Assembly (NCBI GenBank): GCA_003280085.1
Contig: QCFY01000005.1
Coordinates: 1-64,000 of the forward strand
Reading direction: 5' to 3'
From: Prochlorococcus sp. AG-363-O06
GTDB taxonomy: Bacteria > Cyanobacteriota > Cyanobacteriia > PCC-6307 > Cyanobiaceae
DNA: 64,000 nucleotides
In this document: in pieces, positions 9,982 through 18,879 of the stretch
Numbering within the stretch: position 1 is the stretch's first letter
Layout of the letters: each line of letters begins with the position of its first letter
Notes under the pieces: model-generated
What the model was told of the DNA's origin: nothing
The model's database searches: none
Seen by the model: only the letters and a program-made list of their open reading frames with translations
Made by a program: the position numbers and the translations under genes

Positions 9982-10836
9982 ATGAGTCTAACTAAAAAAC
10001 AAAAGCCTTACCCTCATTGGGAATATATAGACCAAAAAACTCAAGATCGTTTGAGAGTAGTTCCAGAGAGAGGTGGCTTGGTTACAGAGTGGAGGTGTAA
10101 TGGAAAAGAGAAATTTTATTTTGATAGTGAACGTTTTATAGATACAAGTTTAAGTGTTCGAGGTGGCGTTCCAGTTCTTTTCCCTATATGCGGGAATTTG
10201 CCCGGAGATTTATTAACTTTGCCTTCGGGTAACTTTACTCTCAAGCAGCATGGATTTGCAAGAAATGCATCTTGGGATATCCGGATGACAAAAGCTAATG
10301 ATGGTTTAATTTTAAGTTTAAAAGATAACCCTGAAACCTATAAATCGTATCCGTTCTTATTTTTGGTTGAAATGAAAATTTTAATAGAGTCAATGTCACT
10401 AAAGTTTGATATTGCTATACATAATCGTGATTCTAAGGATATGCCTTTTTGTTTTGGCTTGCACCCTTACTTCCTCATCTCGGATTTATCTAAGTTATCT
10501 ATTAAAGGACTCTCTGAAAAGTGCACTGATCAATCAAAAAATTTGCAAGTTTCTACTAGAGGACAGCTGAACTCTTTAGATAAGGGGGTAGACTTTCTTT
10601 CAAAAGGCTCAAGAGATATTATTCGTTTAGTAGATTCAGAAGCTAAAACTAGCCTTGAAATTCTACACTTTCCGCCTATGGATCTGACTGTTGTCTGGAC
10701 TCAACCTCCACGTAATATGATTTGCATTGAGCCGTGGACTTCTCCAAGGAATGGGTTGGTGACTGGCGAAAGATTAATTAATTTAAAGCCTGGCACTTGT
10801 AGTAACCTAAGGTGTAAATATATTGTGAAAGACTAG
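9982..10836 (+). CDS. Aldose 1-epimerase family protein (galactose mutarotase-like fold)
   Basis: The 284-aa protein belongs to the mutarotase superfamily, which interconverts anomers of hexoses or hexose-6-phosphates. Supporting motifs are VRGGVPVLFPICGNLPG, then LKQHGFARN containing one expected catalytic His, then FGLHPYF with the second His, and finally an IEPWTSPRNGL motif containing the conserved Glu, as in YeaD-like D-hexose-6-phosphate mutarotases. It starts at ATG 9982. The gene ends 4 nt inside the stop region of the opposing glcE gene, so the two converge with overlapping ends. The true sugar is not known. Confidence 0.8.
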   Translation: MSLTKKQKPYPHWEYIDQKTQDRLRVVPERGGLVTEWRCNGKEKFYFDSERFIDTSLSVRGGVPVLFPICGNLPGDLLTLPSGNFTLKQHGFARNASWDIRMTKANDGLILSLKDNPETYKSYPFLFLVEMKILIESMSLKFDIAIHNRDSKDMPFCFGLHPYFLISDLSKLSIKGLSEKCTDQSKNLQVSTRGQLNSLDKGVDFLSKGSRDIIRLVDSEAKTSLEILHFPPMDLTVVWTQPPRNMICIEPWTSPRNGLVTGERLINLKPGTCSNLRCKYIVKD

Positions 10837-12056
10837 CCAGCAGTTCCTGGTAGTCTGCCAACTGAAAGTTGATTTAATGGGTCAAACTGGCTTTTTACTT
10901 TCTCAATTATATGCTTCGAATTACTTTCTTTCCAGGAATCTAATTTGTTATTTATAAACTTTGGTTGATTCAGTATAACTAACTCGCCTCTCATTGCCTC
11001 TACTTTTGACCTTAGAGCTTTAATTTGATTTAACTTGCTTGATAAGTTCTCATTGCTTTTACTTTCTTCCCATCCTTCGCCAACCCCAAGGCTGGCCGAA
11101 ATACGCCAATTGAAATCTTTTAGATTTTTTAGTTCATTGCTTGAGATTAGATTATGTATTTTTGATGGAAGCAAGCTAATGCGAATTAACCAATAAGATT
11201 TTTTTAGATCAAGACTTAATTCCTTATCCGAAAGAAGCGGCCCATTCCAATCCTTTGTGTTTGAGAAGACTTTATATTCGTTAGAAAGTAAGTTTATATT
11301 CCTTAATTGATCTTTGATGCATTCTTGGCTCAAACTAGCTAAACCAATTTCCAGACTGATATGATTTTTATTTTCAATTAACCAGTCAAAATATTCTGGA
11401 CTAAAGCTTGTATTTAATAATTTAATTCTGAGACTCTCAAGTTCAGTAAGTTTCCCTTTTATATTTAAAACTATATGTGATTTTTTAATGGCTTGGGTTC
11501 TTAAGGTGAGTTGAGTAATGAGAGCCAATCCACCCCAGCTGCCGCATAGTAGTCGCATTAAATCATATCCAGCTACATTCTTGACAACCTTGCCCCCGGC
11601 TTTGGCAGAGACTCCATCAGTACGCATTATTCCTATTCCAATTATTTGATCCCTTACGGCCATATATTTGTGTCGCAAGCTTCCAGATAGGCCTCGGGCT
11701 ACTAGTCCTCCAATTGTGCCTGCGCTATAAATATCTGTTGTTGGTTTGCTTCCCGACGGCCAATCAATAGCCAACCATTGATTCGTTTCTTGAAGGCTGA
11801 GTTGTAACTCAGCCAAGGAAGCGCCAGCTTCAACCGTAATTGTTAAATCATCTATTGAGTGTTCAATAACTCTATTAAAATTTTTAATACTTAGTGCTTT
11901 TGATGATGGAAGAATAGGCGCCCCCCAGTCAAGGCGGCTTCCATATCCATATGGATGCCATTCCTCTTTTTTAGAATGGAATTCTTTGACAAGTTCACTC
12001 AGTTCATCTGCTGTAGCGGGTTCTAGAGCAGAATGATTTGGGGAAAAATTTTTCAA
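10833..12056 (-). CDS. glcE: Glycolate dehydrogenase FAD-binding subunit GlcE
   Basis: GlcE is the smaller FAD-binding subunit of glycolate dehydrogenase, which oxidises photorespiratory glycolate to glyoxylate. The N-terminal PCMH-type FAD domain shows VEAGASLAELQ, AGTIGGLVARGLSG and GGKVVKNVAGYDLMRL, and the protein ends with QLSVGRLPGTAG, both typical of GlcE. The open frame extends to 12212, but that extension overlaps the divergent kinase gene and has no family similarity. A TTG at 12056, in the context of TTGAAAAATTTTTC, gives about 407 aa and is my choice. Only 14 nt then separate the two divergent starts, so one or both promoters must lie inside coding sequence. Confidence 0.85.
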   Translation of the reverse strand: MKNFSPNHSALEPATADELSELVKEFHSKKEEWHPYGYGSRLDWGAPILPSSKALSIKNFNRVIEHSIDDLTITVEAGASLAELQLSLQETNQWLAIDWPSGSKPTTDIYSAGTIGGLVARGLSGSLRHKYMAVRDQIIGIGIMRTDGVSAKAGGKVVKNVAGYDLMRLLCGSWGGLALITQLTLRTQAIKKSHIVLNIKGKLTELESLRIKLLNTSFSPEYFDWLIENKNHISLEIGLASLSQECIKDQLRNINLLSNEYKVFSNTKDWNGPLLSDKELSLDLKKSYWLIRISLLPSKIHNLISSNELKNLKDFNWRISASLGVGEGWEESKSNENLSSKLNQIKALRSKVEAMRGELVILNQPKFINNKLDSWKESNSKHIIEKVKSQFDPLNQLSVGRLPGTAG

Positions 12057-12070
12057 GGCACGATGGTGAT

Positions 12071-13435
12071 ATGAAGATTGTTGTTTTTGATGATGACCCA
12101 ACTGGGTCTCAAACGGTACATGGTTGTTTGTTGTTATTGCGCTGGGATGTGCCTTTATTACGTGCGGGGTTGCGCCATGAATCCCCACTTCTTTTTGTAT
12201 TAGCCAATACAAGGGCTTTGTCCCCTGAGTTGGCTAAAGAAAGGAATGTTGAAGTTTGCATTGCCTTGAAGCAGGCCATGAGAGAAGAGGGATTCCAGTC
12301 TGAAGAAATTTTGCTTGTCAGTCGGGGTGACTCGACTCTTAGAGGTCATGGAGTTCTTGAACCACAAGTAATTTCAAACATGCTTGGGCCTTTTTCCGCA
12401 ACCCTTCATGTCCCAGCTTTTTTAGAAGGAGGACGATCAACTATTAATGGAATACATTTACTAGATGGCAGGCCTGTGCATGAAAGTTCGTTTGCTAAAG
12501 ATAGCCTTTTTGGTTATCAAACGAGCCATCTTGCTTGCTGGCTTGAAGAAAAGAGTTCTGGCCAGATTAAAAGTCAGCATGTAGAAAATATTACTTTATC
12601 GCAGCTAAATTTTGCTACTAAGAGTCAAGTTGGGATGAAAGAATTAGAGGAATCATTAGCAGCTTTTCATGATAATCAACAGGTGATTGTAGATGTTGAT
12701 AGGCCTCGACAATTAAGTGCTCTAGGTCAGGCTATTAATAATCTAATAGGGAAAAGACGTTTTTTATTTAGATCAGCAGCAAGTCTACTTAATGGCCTAT
12801 CTGGGATTCAGTCTGCTTTATTAAGCGAGAACTATATCAATAGACTTAAGCTGAAGAATCAACTAGGTAAACCGCGGCCAGGGATTGTTTCAGTAGGGTC
12901 ATATGTGCCTCTTTCAGATTCCCAACTAGAACGATTACTCGACCAACCTTCATGTTTGGGAGTTGAATTAGAACTAATAAGAGTATGTGAAGCCTTTGAC
13001 AAAGAACATTTAGATCATTCCTTTATTTCAAACTTAGAGCATGAATGTTTGATCAATTTGAAACGAATTATTTCACAAGATAAAACCCCAGTACTTTACA
13101 CCAGCAGGGGAGAGGTTTTATTTGATAAAGAAACAAAAAAATTAGATTTTGGAATTAGATTGGCTCGGATGATGTCAAGGATAATATTAGATATTTCGCA
13201 AGAAGTTGGTTATATAATTAGTAAAGGTGGGGTAACTACTAATGTCTTTTTAGCGGAAGGACTGCAATTAGATTCAGTTAAACTAGAAGGGCAAATTTTA
13301 CCAGGACTCTCAATTGTTACACCCTCTAAGAATAATCAAGTAGATAATTTGTATCCCCCAGTTGTGACTTTCCCTGGCAATTTAGGAGATAGTGAGACTC
13401 TTTATAAAGCCTGGAAGCTTATGGATTCCTGCTGA
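12071..13435 (+). CDS. Four-carbon acid sugar kinase family protein (DUF1537)
   Basis: This 454-aa protein resembles the YgbK/OtnK/DtnK family of ATP-dependent kinases acting on sugar acids. It opens with the family hallmark IVVFDDDPTGSQTVHG and has LLVSRGDSTLRGH about 75 residues later, as expected for the N-terminal substrate domain. The C-terminal nucleotide-binding domain contains YIISKGGVTTNV and a final VVTFPGNLGDSETL, both typical. I chose ATG 12071 because MKIVVFDDDPTG matches the family start; a TTG at 12038 is less likely. It sits between glcE and glcF on the opposite strand and its 3' end overlaps glcF by 54 nt. A link to glycolate or tetronate metabolism is inference from position. 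Confidence 0.85.
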   Translation: MKIVVFDDDPTGSQTVHGCLLLLRWDVPLLRAGLRHESPLLFVLANTRALSPELAKERNVEVCIALKQAMREEGFQSEEILLVSRGDSTLRGHGVLEPQVISNMLGPFSATLHVPAFLEGGRSTINGIHLLDGRPVHESSFAKDSLFGYQTSHLACWLEEKSSGQIKSQHVENITLSQLNFATKSQVGMKELEESLAAFHDNQQVIVDVDRPRQLSALGQAINNLIGKRRFLFRSAASLLNGLSGIQSALLSENYINRLKLKNQLGKPRPGIVSVGSYVPLSDSQLERLLDQPSCLGVELELIRVCEAFDKEHLDHSFISNLEHECLINLKRIISQDKTPVLYTSRGEVLFDKETKKLDFGIRLARMMSRIILDISQEVGYIISKGGVTTNVFLAEGLQLDSVKLEGQILPGLSIVTPSKNNQVDNLYPPVVTFPGNLGDSETLYKAWKLMDSC

Positions 13436-14761
13436 CCATGCCAGTATCTGCATAGGATGTGCCACCATTACTTTTTCGTTTATGTGCCGTCTAATCTGTA
13501 GAGTGCAACCAATATTTGCACTTGCAATTAGCTGGGCCCCTGTCTTGGTTAAATCGTTTGCCTTCAGTATTCCTAATTCTGAAGCCTCCTTAGGCTGAAC
13601 AAGGTTATATATACCAGCACTACCGCAGCAAACACCTTCTTCTTCAGCCTCAAGAATATTTATTGAGGGAATTGAGGATAAAAGCTTTCTCGGCTCATCT
13701 TTAATTCCTTGGCCATGAATCATATGACATGCATCGTGGTAAGCAATCTTAGAAAGAGTATTTAGCTCATTATCTTTATAATTAACTATTGAAAGTGGGC
13801 GAAGCATATTTTGGAAATTAGTGCTAAGGCCTCGTTGAATTAAGAATTCATGAATATCAAGAATTGGAATATTTAAGTTTTCCTGTTCATCTAAGATTTC
13901 TCCATAACTTTTCATTGTGTGGCCACAGCCAGATGCAGCAACAAGTAATGCCTCTAGGGGCTGCTTATCAGCTGCAAGGTCTTTTTTGATAATTGAGTTA
14001 AAGCTTTTTAGTAATTCCCCTCCTAGCTTTCTTGTTTCCTCAATTCTTCCTTGGTGATGTGTGACTGCACCACAACAACCTTGATTTTTTGGTATTACAA
14101 CTTCAAAGCCATTGGCTTGCAGAACTTCAATTGAGGCTTTATTGACTTCTGGGTCAAAGCAACGTTGCACACATCCAAGTACAAGGCCAACCCTGCCTCT
14201 GTATGTGTCTTTGGCGGGATTCAAGACCTTAAACTCATCATTGAAATTATCTTCATTTAATTGCGGCAATAAGGACTCCATAGCAACTAGTTCAGATCCA
14301 AATAAATTTATTAATTTAGATTTTTGGACTGTTTTCTGTAGAGATGTGCCTGGATACCACCGAATTGCTTGCAAGAGAGCTCTTAATCTTTTTGGATAGG
14401 GAAGAATGAACATTAGCAACTCTCTAAATATATTCTTGCAAGAAGACCTCAGACCAGTTTTATTTAGTTTTGGGCGTGTTTTTTCAATTAGCTTGTCATA
14501 GCGAACTCCTGATGGGCAGGCGGTCACACAAGCAAAACAACCAAGGCAAGTGTCAAAATGTTGAGCAACTGTTGAATCGAATTCTAGTTCCCCGTTTTCT
14601 ATTCCTTTGAGAAGATGAATTCTCCCTCTTGGTGAATCCATTTCAGTCCCCAGTACTCTGTAGCTAGCGCAGGTTGGCAAGCAAAATCCACAGTGGACAC
14701 ATGGATCAGTATTCACTACCTGCTCTTTAGGCTTGGCTGAGGTGAAATCAGCTTTATTCAT
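13382..14761 (-). CDS. glcF: Glycolate dehydrogenase iron-sulfur subunit GlcF
   Basis: GlcF carries electrons from glycolate dehydrogenase to the respiratory or photosynthetic chain. The N-terminus has two 4Fe-4S motifs, DPCVHCGFCLPTCASY and DTCLGCFACVTACPSGV. The C-terminal half has the cysteine-rich CCG-type domains found in GlcF and heterodisulfide reductase subunits: GCCGAVTHHQGR, YHDACHMIHGQG and GVCCGSAGIYN. The length, 459 aa, is normal and it starts at ATG 14761. The 3' end overlaps the opposing DUF1537 kinase by 54 nt. glcE lies beyond that kinase, on the same strand as glcF; glcD is not in the window. Confidence 0.93.
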   Translation of the reverse strand: MNKADFTSAKPKEQVVNTDPCVHCGFCLPTCASYRVLGTEMDSPRGRIHLLKGIENGELEFDSTVAQHFDTCLGCFACVTACPSGVRYDKLIEKTRPKLNKTGLRSSCKNIFRELLMFILPYPKRLRALLQAIRWYPGTSLQKTVQKSKLINLFGSELVAMESLLPQLNEDNFNDEFKVLNPAKDTYRGRVGLVLGCVQRCFDPEVNKASIEVLQANGFEVVIPKNQGCCGAVTHHQGRIEETRKLGGELLKSFNSIIKKDLAADKQPLEALLVAASGCGHTMKSYGEILDEQENLNIPILDIHEFLIQRGLSTNFQNMLRPLSIVNYKDNELNTLSKIAYHDACHMIHGQGIKDEPRKLLSSIPSINILEAEEEGVCCGSAGIYNLVQPKEASELGILKANDLTKTGAQLIASANIGCTLQIRRHINEKVMVAHPMQILAWSAGIHKLPGFIKSLTIS

Positions 14762-14898
14762 ATGTGCATTCTAGCCAATTTTTATTTAGTATTTTTTGAC
14801 AAGTTAATTTCTGCTAAAAATTAAATTTATTTTTTCAGATAACTTTCTAATTATTTTTGCTTTCGATTATTTATGAATAGTGTTCGTTGTGTTCCTTG

Positions 14899-16323
14899 CT
14901 AGAATCGATCAATAATTGCATTGGCGAATTCACTACACTTTAGAGGATCGACCTGAGGTTCCATTAACCTTGCCAGATCGTAAGTCACATTTTTTTCTGC
15001 AATTGATTTACTCAGGCCATTAGTTATAAAGTTAGCTGCTTCTTGCCATCCAAGGAATTCTAACATCATCACACCACTAAGTATCACTGAGCCTGGGTTA
15101 ATTCTGTCAAGGCCAGCATGTTTTGGTGCTGTGCCATGAGTGGCTTCAAAAATTGCAGCTTCATCCCCTATGTTTGCTCCAGGTGCCATTCCAAGGCCGC
15201 CAACGATTGCAGCTGCTGCATCTGAGATGTAATCTCCATTGAGATTCAGTGTTGCAAGTATGGAATAATCTTCTGGACGTGTTTGTATTTGTTGAAAAAT
15301 ACTATCTGCTATTCGGTCATCAACCATAACCATATCTCTCCACTTATTATTCCCGTGGCTACTTTCTATGCTATTAATTACTTCCTTTACTTCTAAACAA
15401 ACAGATTCTTTTTTTTCAGGAGTTAAGGAGTCGAAGCCAGGATCAATTAACCTTGCATTGCTTTCGTAAGTTATTTCTTTGTTCTTATCAAGATTTGTGA
15501 GTATCCAGCTTTCTCTTTCAGTAATACATTGCGCTCTAAATTCTTTTTTTGCCAGATCGTAACCCCAATCACGGAAAGCACCTTCAGTAAATTTCATGAT
15601 ATTGCCTTTATGAACGAGAGTGACGTGCCTTTTTTTGCCTTTTAGTTTTATGGCATGCTCAATTGCTCTTCGTATATGTCTTTGACTGCCTTGTTTGCTG
15701 ACTGGCTTTATTCCTAGTCCAGAGCCTTTTGGAATTTGTCTTTTCCCAAGCTTTCCATTCGCGGGGATTACTTGTTGATTTAAGTGTTCTATGAGCTCAA
15801 GTCCTATTGGGTCATTGGCTTCCCATTCAATGCCCATATAAATGTCCTCGGTATTTTCTCTGTAGACAATTACATCTAAATCTTCGGGGTGCTTATGAGG
15901 GCTTGGCGTGCCTTGATAGTAACGACAGGGTCTTACGCATGAATAAAGATCAAAAATTTGACGAAGAGCAACATTTAATGATCTAATTCCTCCTCCTACA
16001 GGAGTTGTTAGTGGCCCTTTAATTGCTATTCCATAACGACGTATTGCTTCTAGTGTGTCTTCAGGGAGGTATTGATAATCACCATACAAATCGCAAGCTT
16101 CATCGCCTGCGTAAACTTTGAACCATTCAATATGTCTTTCTAAGCCATAAGCTTTTTTGATTGACGCATCTATGACTTTCTGAGTTGCAGGCCATATGTC
16201 AACGCCTGTGCCATCTCCTCTAATAAAAGGAATAATTGGATTGTTTGGGACAATGGGATGACCATCCACAAAGCGTATAGGGCTACCTTCACATGGGGCT
16301 TTCAGCTTCTCGAACTTAGTCAT
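14899..16323 (-). CDS. icd: Isocitrate dehydrogenase (NADP+)
   Basis: This 474-aa enzyme converts isocitrate to 2-oxoglutarate, the carbon skeleton for ammonium assimilation and the nitrogen-status signal in cyanobacteria. Family motifs include PFIRGDGTGVDIWPA near the N-terminus, YRENTEDIYMGIEW, LVHKGNIMKFTEGAFRDWGY and the metal-binding region LNGDYISDAAAAIVGGLG. The ending EATHGTAPKHAG and NPGSVILSGVMML is characteristic. The start is ATG 16323. It stands alone between glcF and the GT2 gene, with its own upstream gap of about 145 nt. Confidence 0.97.
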   Translation of the reverse strand: MTKFEKLKAPCEGSPIRFVDGHPIVPNNPIIPFIRGDGTGVDIWPATQKVIDASIKKAYGLERHIEWFKVYAGDEACDLYGDYQYLPEDTLEAIRRYGIAIKGPLTTPVGGGIRSLNVALRQIFDLYSCVRPCRYYQGTPSPHKHPEDLDVIVYRENTEDIYMGIEWEANDPIGLELIEHLNQQVIPANGKLGKRQIPKGSGLGIKPVSKQGSQRHIRRAIEHAIKLKGKKRHVTLVHKGNIMKFTEGAFRDWGYDLAKKEFRAQCITERESWILTNLDKNKEITYESNARLIDPGFDSLTPEKKESVCLEVKEVINSIESSHGNNKWRDMVMVDDRIADSIFQQIQTRPEDYSILATLNLNGDYISDAAAAIVGGLGMAPGANIGDEAAIFEATHGTAPKHAGLDRINPGSVILSGVMMLEFLGWQEAANFITNGLSKSIAEKNVTYDLARLMEPQVDPLKCSEFANAIIDRF

Positions 16324-16467
16324 ACAGTTCTTACTTGATGGAATGATCTTTAGTGGAGCTTATGACTGAATGGTATCTAATCACTACCTAACTACTGATC
16401 AAGTTCAATTGGCTTCAAGAATTGAAGTTCAACTTAAATCAATTAAAACTTCATTTAGGTATAGAGC

Positions 16468-17433
16468 ATGCTTGATCGTCTAGATACAAATGCTGATACC
16501 CCTCAGGTTTGGGTGGTTGCAGCTTGTTTTAATGAAGAAGCTGTCATTTCAAATTTCATTGACCGCTTGAACTCCCTTGTGAGCATTAGCAGATTAGTCT
16601 TGATAGATGATGGATCTAGCGACCAAACAGTAAAAAAAATACTTGAATATAAAAGAAATAATGCTTTGTTTAAAGACAAATTACCTTTAACACTCCTTCA
16701 ATTAACTAGGAACTTTGGTAAAGAGTCGGCAATGCTTGCAGGGCTAGACTATGTAAAAGGCCATTGCGAGGCTGTAATTCTCATTGATGCTGACCTGCAA
16801 CATCCACCTGAGTTGATTGATCAGATGATTAAGGCCTGGCGCAATGGGGCTGAGGTTGTAACTGCTGTTAGAAATGACCAAGATCAAGAATCTCGCTTGA
16901 AAGTTGCGACAGCCTCATGGTTTTACAAAGTTTTTAATGGAATAGTTGATTCAATACAACTTAAGGAAGGTGCAGGTGACTACCGATTATTAAGTGCTCC
17001 AGTTGTTAAGGCTCTTACACAAATGAGAGAATTCAGTCGTTTCTCTAAAGGATTGGTTCCTTGGACTGGTTATCAAAGTGTGGAGATTTCGTACCAACGT
17101 GTTGCACGTATAGCAGGAAATACTTCTTGGACACCTTGGAAATTATTGGAGTATGCATTTGATGGTATTTTCTCATTTTCAGCAATTCCCTTGAAAATTT
17201 GGACTTTCCTTGGCCTAACAGTTTCTGGCTTAAGCTTACTTTATGCGTTTTGGATAATCTTCAGTACTGTTTTACATGGAATTGATGTTCCTGGCTATGC
17301 ATCTTTGATGGTTGCTGTTTTATTTCTAGGAGGCATTCAACTTATCGGGATTGGCGTTCTTGGAGATTACATAGGTAGAATATATGTCGACACAAAGGCT
17401 AGGCCACATTATTTCATTAGGGCTATACATTAA
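16468..17433 (+). CDS. Glycosyltransferase family 2, dolichol-phosphate-mannosyltransferase/GtrB-like
   Basis: The 321-aa protein has a cytoplasmic GT-A domain and two C-terminal membrane helices, the layout of GtrB and polyprenyl-phosphate sugar synthases. The GT2 motifs are VVAACFNEEAVISNF, LIDDGSSDQT, LIDADLQHPPEL (DxD-type metal site) and the GAGDYRLL region. The C-terminus FLGLTVSGLSLLYAFWIIF and a second hydrophobic stretch before GDYIGRIYVDTKARPHY are typical. It likely loads a sugar onto a lipid carrier for cell-surface modification. It converges with, and overlaps by 4 nt, the GtrA-YdjC fusion, which is a plausible flippase partner. Confidence 0.92.
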   Translation: MLDRLDTNADTPQVWVVAACFNEEAVISNFIDRLNSLVSISRLVLIDDGSSDQTVKKILEYKRNNALFKDKLPLTLLQLTRNFGKESAMLAGLDYVKGHCEAVILIDADLQHPPELIDQMIKAWRNGAEVVTAVRNDQDQESRLKVATASWFYKVFNGIVDSIQLKEGAGDYRLLSAPVVKALTQMREFSRFSKGLVPWTGYQSVEISYQRVARIAGNTSWTPWKLLEYAFDGIFSFSAIPLKIWTFLGLTVSGLSLLYAFWIIFSTVLHGIDVPGYASLMVAVLFLGGIQLIGIGVLGDYIGRIYVDTKARPHYFIRAIH

Positions 17434-18731
17434 AAAGTGGATGGAGAAATTAATTTGAGATTCTTTATAGAATCGAATTCTTTTTCTCGCCATCTTGATG
17501 AATGGAAATCCTTAGAGTATTTAAAGCCTGCTGAATCCAAGCTTTGCCTATCTTGACTTATGTTTAATGATGGGTGAATTAATAGAATTGGTGGCGTCAT
17601 GCCCCCTTTTTTTATGTTACGTTGCAAATCAATATAGGATATTTCAAGTCTAGGACTTGCCATTTTGCCTGTGAATAAAATGCCTGCAAAGCCACAATTG
17701 GTCAAGATCTTATAGTGCTTTATCCTCTTAACCGCAATTGCAGAAAGTAATTGTAGGACTGCCCATTTTGTTATTGAATTCTCTAGAAAAAACTCTATCC
17801 AATAATTTATTGGTAATGAAGGAGGGATGGCCTCACAAGTATTTCTTATCCAGTCGATATTGTATTCATCTCTAAGCTCTATGAGGATATCAAGTACTAT
17901 TGGAATTAGATGAATATGTTGATGCCCATCTATATATATTGATTCAAGGCCAGTTAGCTCCTTATAGAGTTTGATTTGAGCAATTATTTCGTTCTTTAGT
18001 TGTTGCTTGAAAAGTCTCTTTTTAGTGCTATTTCTACTTAAAAAAGAAAGGAAAAGTAAATTTATGAACGATAACTTTAGTCGACCATGCTTGTCTACTA
18101 ATAAATTTACTTTTGAAGAATTTGAAATGCTCATTCCCTCTGATAAGCATAAGTGAAGGCATAATTTAATGGTTTTATTTTTCTCCCACTCACTTATCGC
18201 TTGCTTTACTGATGTGCCATTAACAAGAATACTTGCACTATGCAGTTTTTGTTCTTTGGATAGAGAAACTATCGCGTTGTTTATTGATTCGGTTAGGCCA
18301 AAGTCATCTGCATGAATAACTGTTGAGAGTTTACCTAGAGCCTGTCTGTTTGAGCTGAATTTTGCGGCTTGAAACCAAATTAATGCATTAACAAGAGTGG
18401 GAGTAAAAATTAATACTAATTTGCCTGCAATATGTTCCCCTATGAAAAAAACAATTAAGATTGGTAGTGTTACACAAAGTGCTGTATTTATTGTGTATTG
18501 AAGAATAAGCCAACGTATGGCAAATTTTTTGCCTTTAGTTTCTTGGCGGAATGTAAATAGAGCATGCCCTAAATAGCTAGCAAATGATGCGGCAGCAAAT
18601 CCAGTTAAGTTGGCAAACCAGAGAGGCCAAGCTTTTGCCATTAAAAAAAGTGATAAGGCATGTACAGAAGCAGCTGCTATCCCGACAAACCCATACCGAA
18701 TTGTTATTTGCTTAACGTTCCCTAGCCTCAT
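17430..18731 (-). CDS. GtrA-family membrane domain fused to a YdjC/ChbG-like deacetylase
   Basis: The 433-aa protein has two parts. Residues about 1-130 contain four hydrophobic helices and match GtrA-type proteins, thought to flip lipid-linked sugars. Residues about 135-430 match the YdjC/ChbG/HpnK family of carbohydrate deacetylases: VIHADDFGLTESIN with the metal-binding Asp pair, IDGHQHIHLIP with two His, and LLIHPSLN near the end. The continuous frame shows a true fusion. It faces the GT2 gene, overlapping by 4 nt, so all three activities of a lipid-linked sugar modification could be at this locus. Deacetylase specificity is unknown; HpnK-like action on a lipid headgroup or an N-acetyl sugar are both possible. 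Confidence 0.85.
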   Translation of the reverse strand: MRLGNVKQITIRYGFVGIAAASVHALSLFLMAKAWPLWFANLTGFAAASFASYLGHALFTFRQETKGKKFAIRWLILQYTINTALCVTLPILIVFFIGEHIAGKLVLIFTPTLVNALIWFQAAKFSSNRQALGKLSTVIHADDFGLTESINNAIVSLSKEQKLHSASILVNGTSVKQAISEWEKNKTIKLCLHLCLSEGMSISNSSKVNLLVDKHGRLKLSFINLLFLSFLSRNSTKKRLFKQQLKNEIIAQIKLYKELTGLESIYIDGHQHIHLIPIVLDILIELRDEYNIDWIRNTCEAIPPSLPINYWIEFFLENSITKWAVLQLLSAIAVKRIKHYKILTNCGFAGILFTGKMASPRLEISYIDLQRNIKKGGMTPPILLIHPSLNISQDRQSLDSAGFKYSKDFHSSRWREKEFDSIKNLKLISPSTF

Positions 18732-18841
18732 TTTTCTATAGATCGTTTTTTCAGGTTTGTTTCAGCCAACTCTTGTCTAAGGCTAAGTGCTTGGTTTGAC
18801 TTAACAAGTGAGTTATAAACGTGCCTTAACCTAGATTGCAT
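18728..18841 (-). CDS. Possible small protein coupled to the GtrA-YdjC gene
   Basis: A 37-codon frame from ATG 18841 ends in a TGA that overlaps the ATG of the GtrA-YdjC fusion (ATGA arrangement), which is typical of translational coupling. The frame remains open upstream to 18919, but that part overlaps the divergent gene at 18880. The predicted peptide is basic and hydrophilic (RHVYNSLVKSNQALSLRQEL). It has no recognisable domain. It may be a real small protein, or a leader region for the fusion gene; the support is only its position. Confidence 0.3.
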   Translation of the reverse strand: MQSRLRHVYNSLVKSNQALSLRQELAETNLKKRSIEK

Positions 18842-18879
18842 GGCATCTTCAATATTGAATGGTACGTTTGGAGTCTTGA

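Noticed and set aside
12057-12212. 52-codon upstream extension of glcE.
   Set aside because: It overlaps the conserved start of the divergent DUF1537 kinase and does not look like GlcE.
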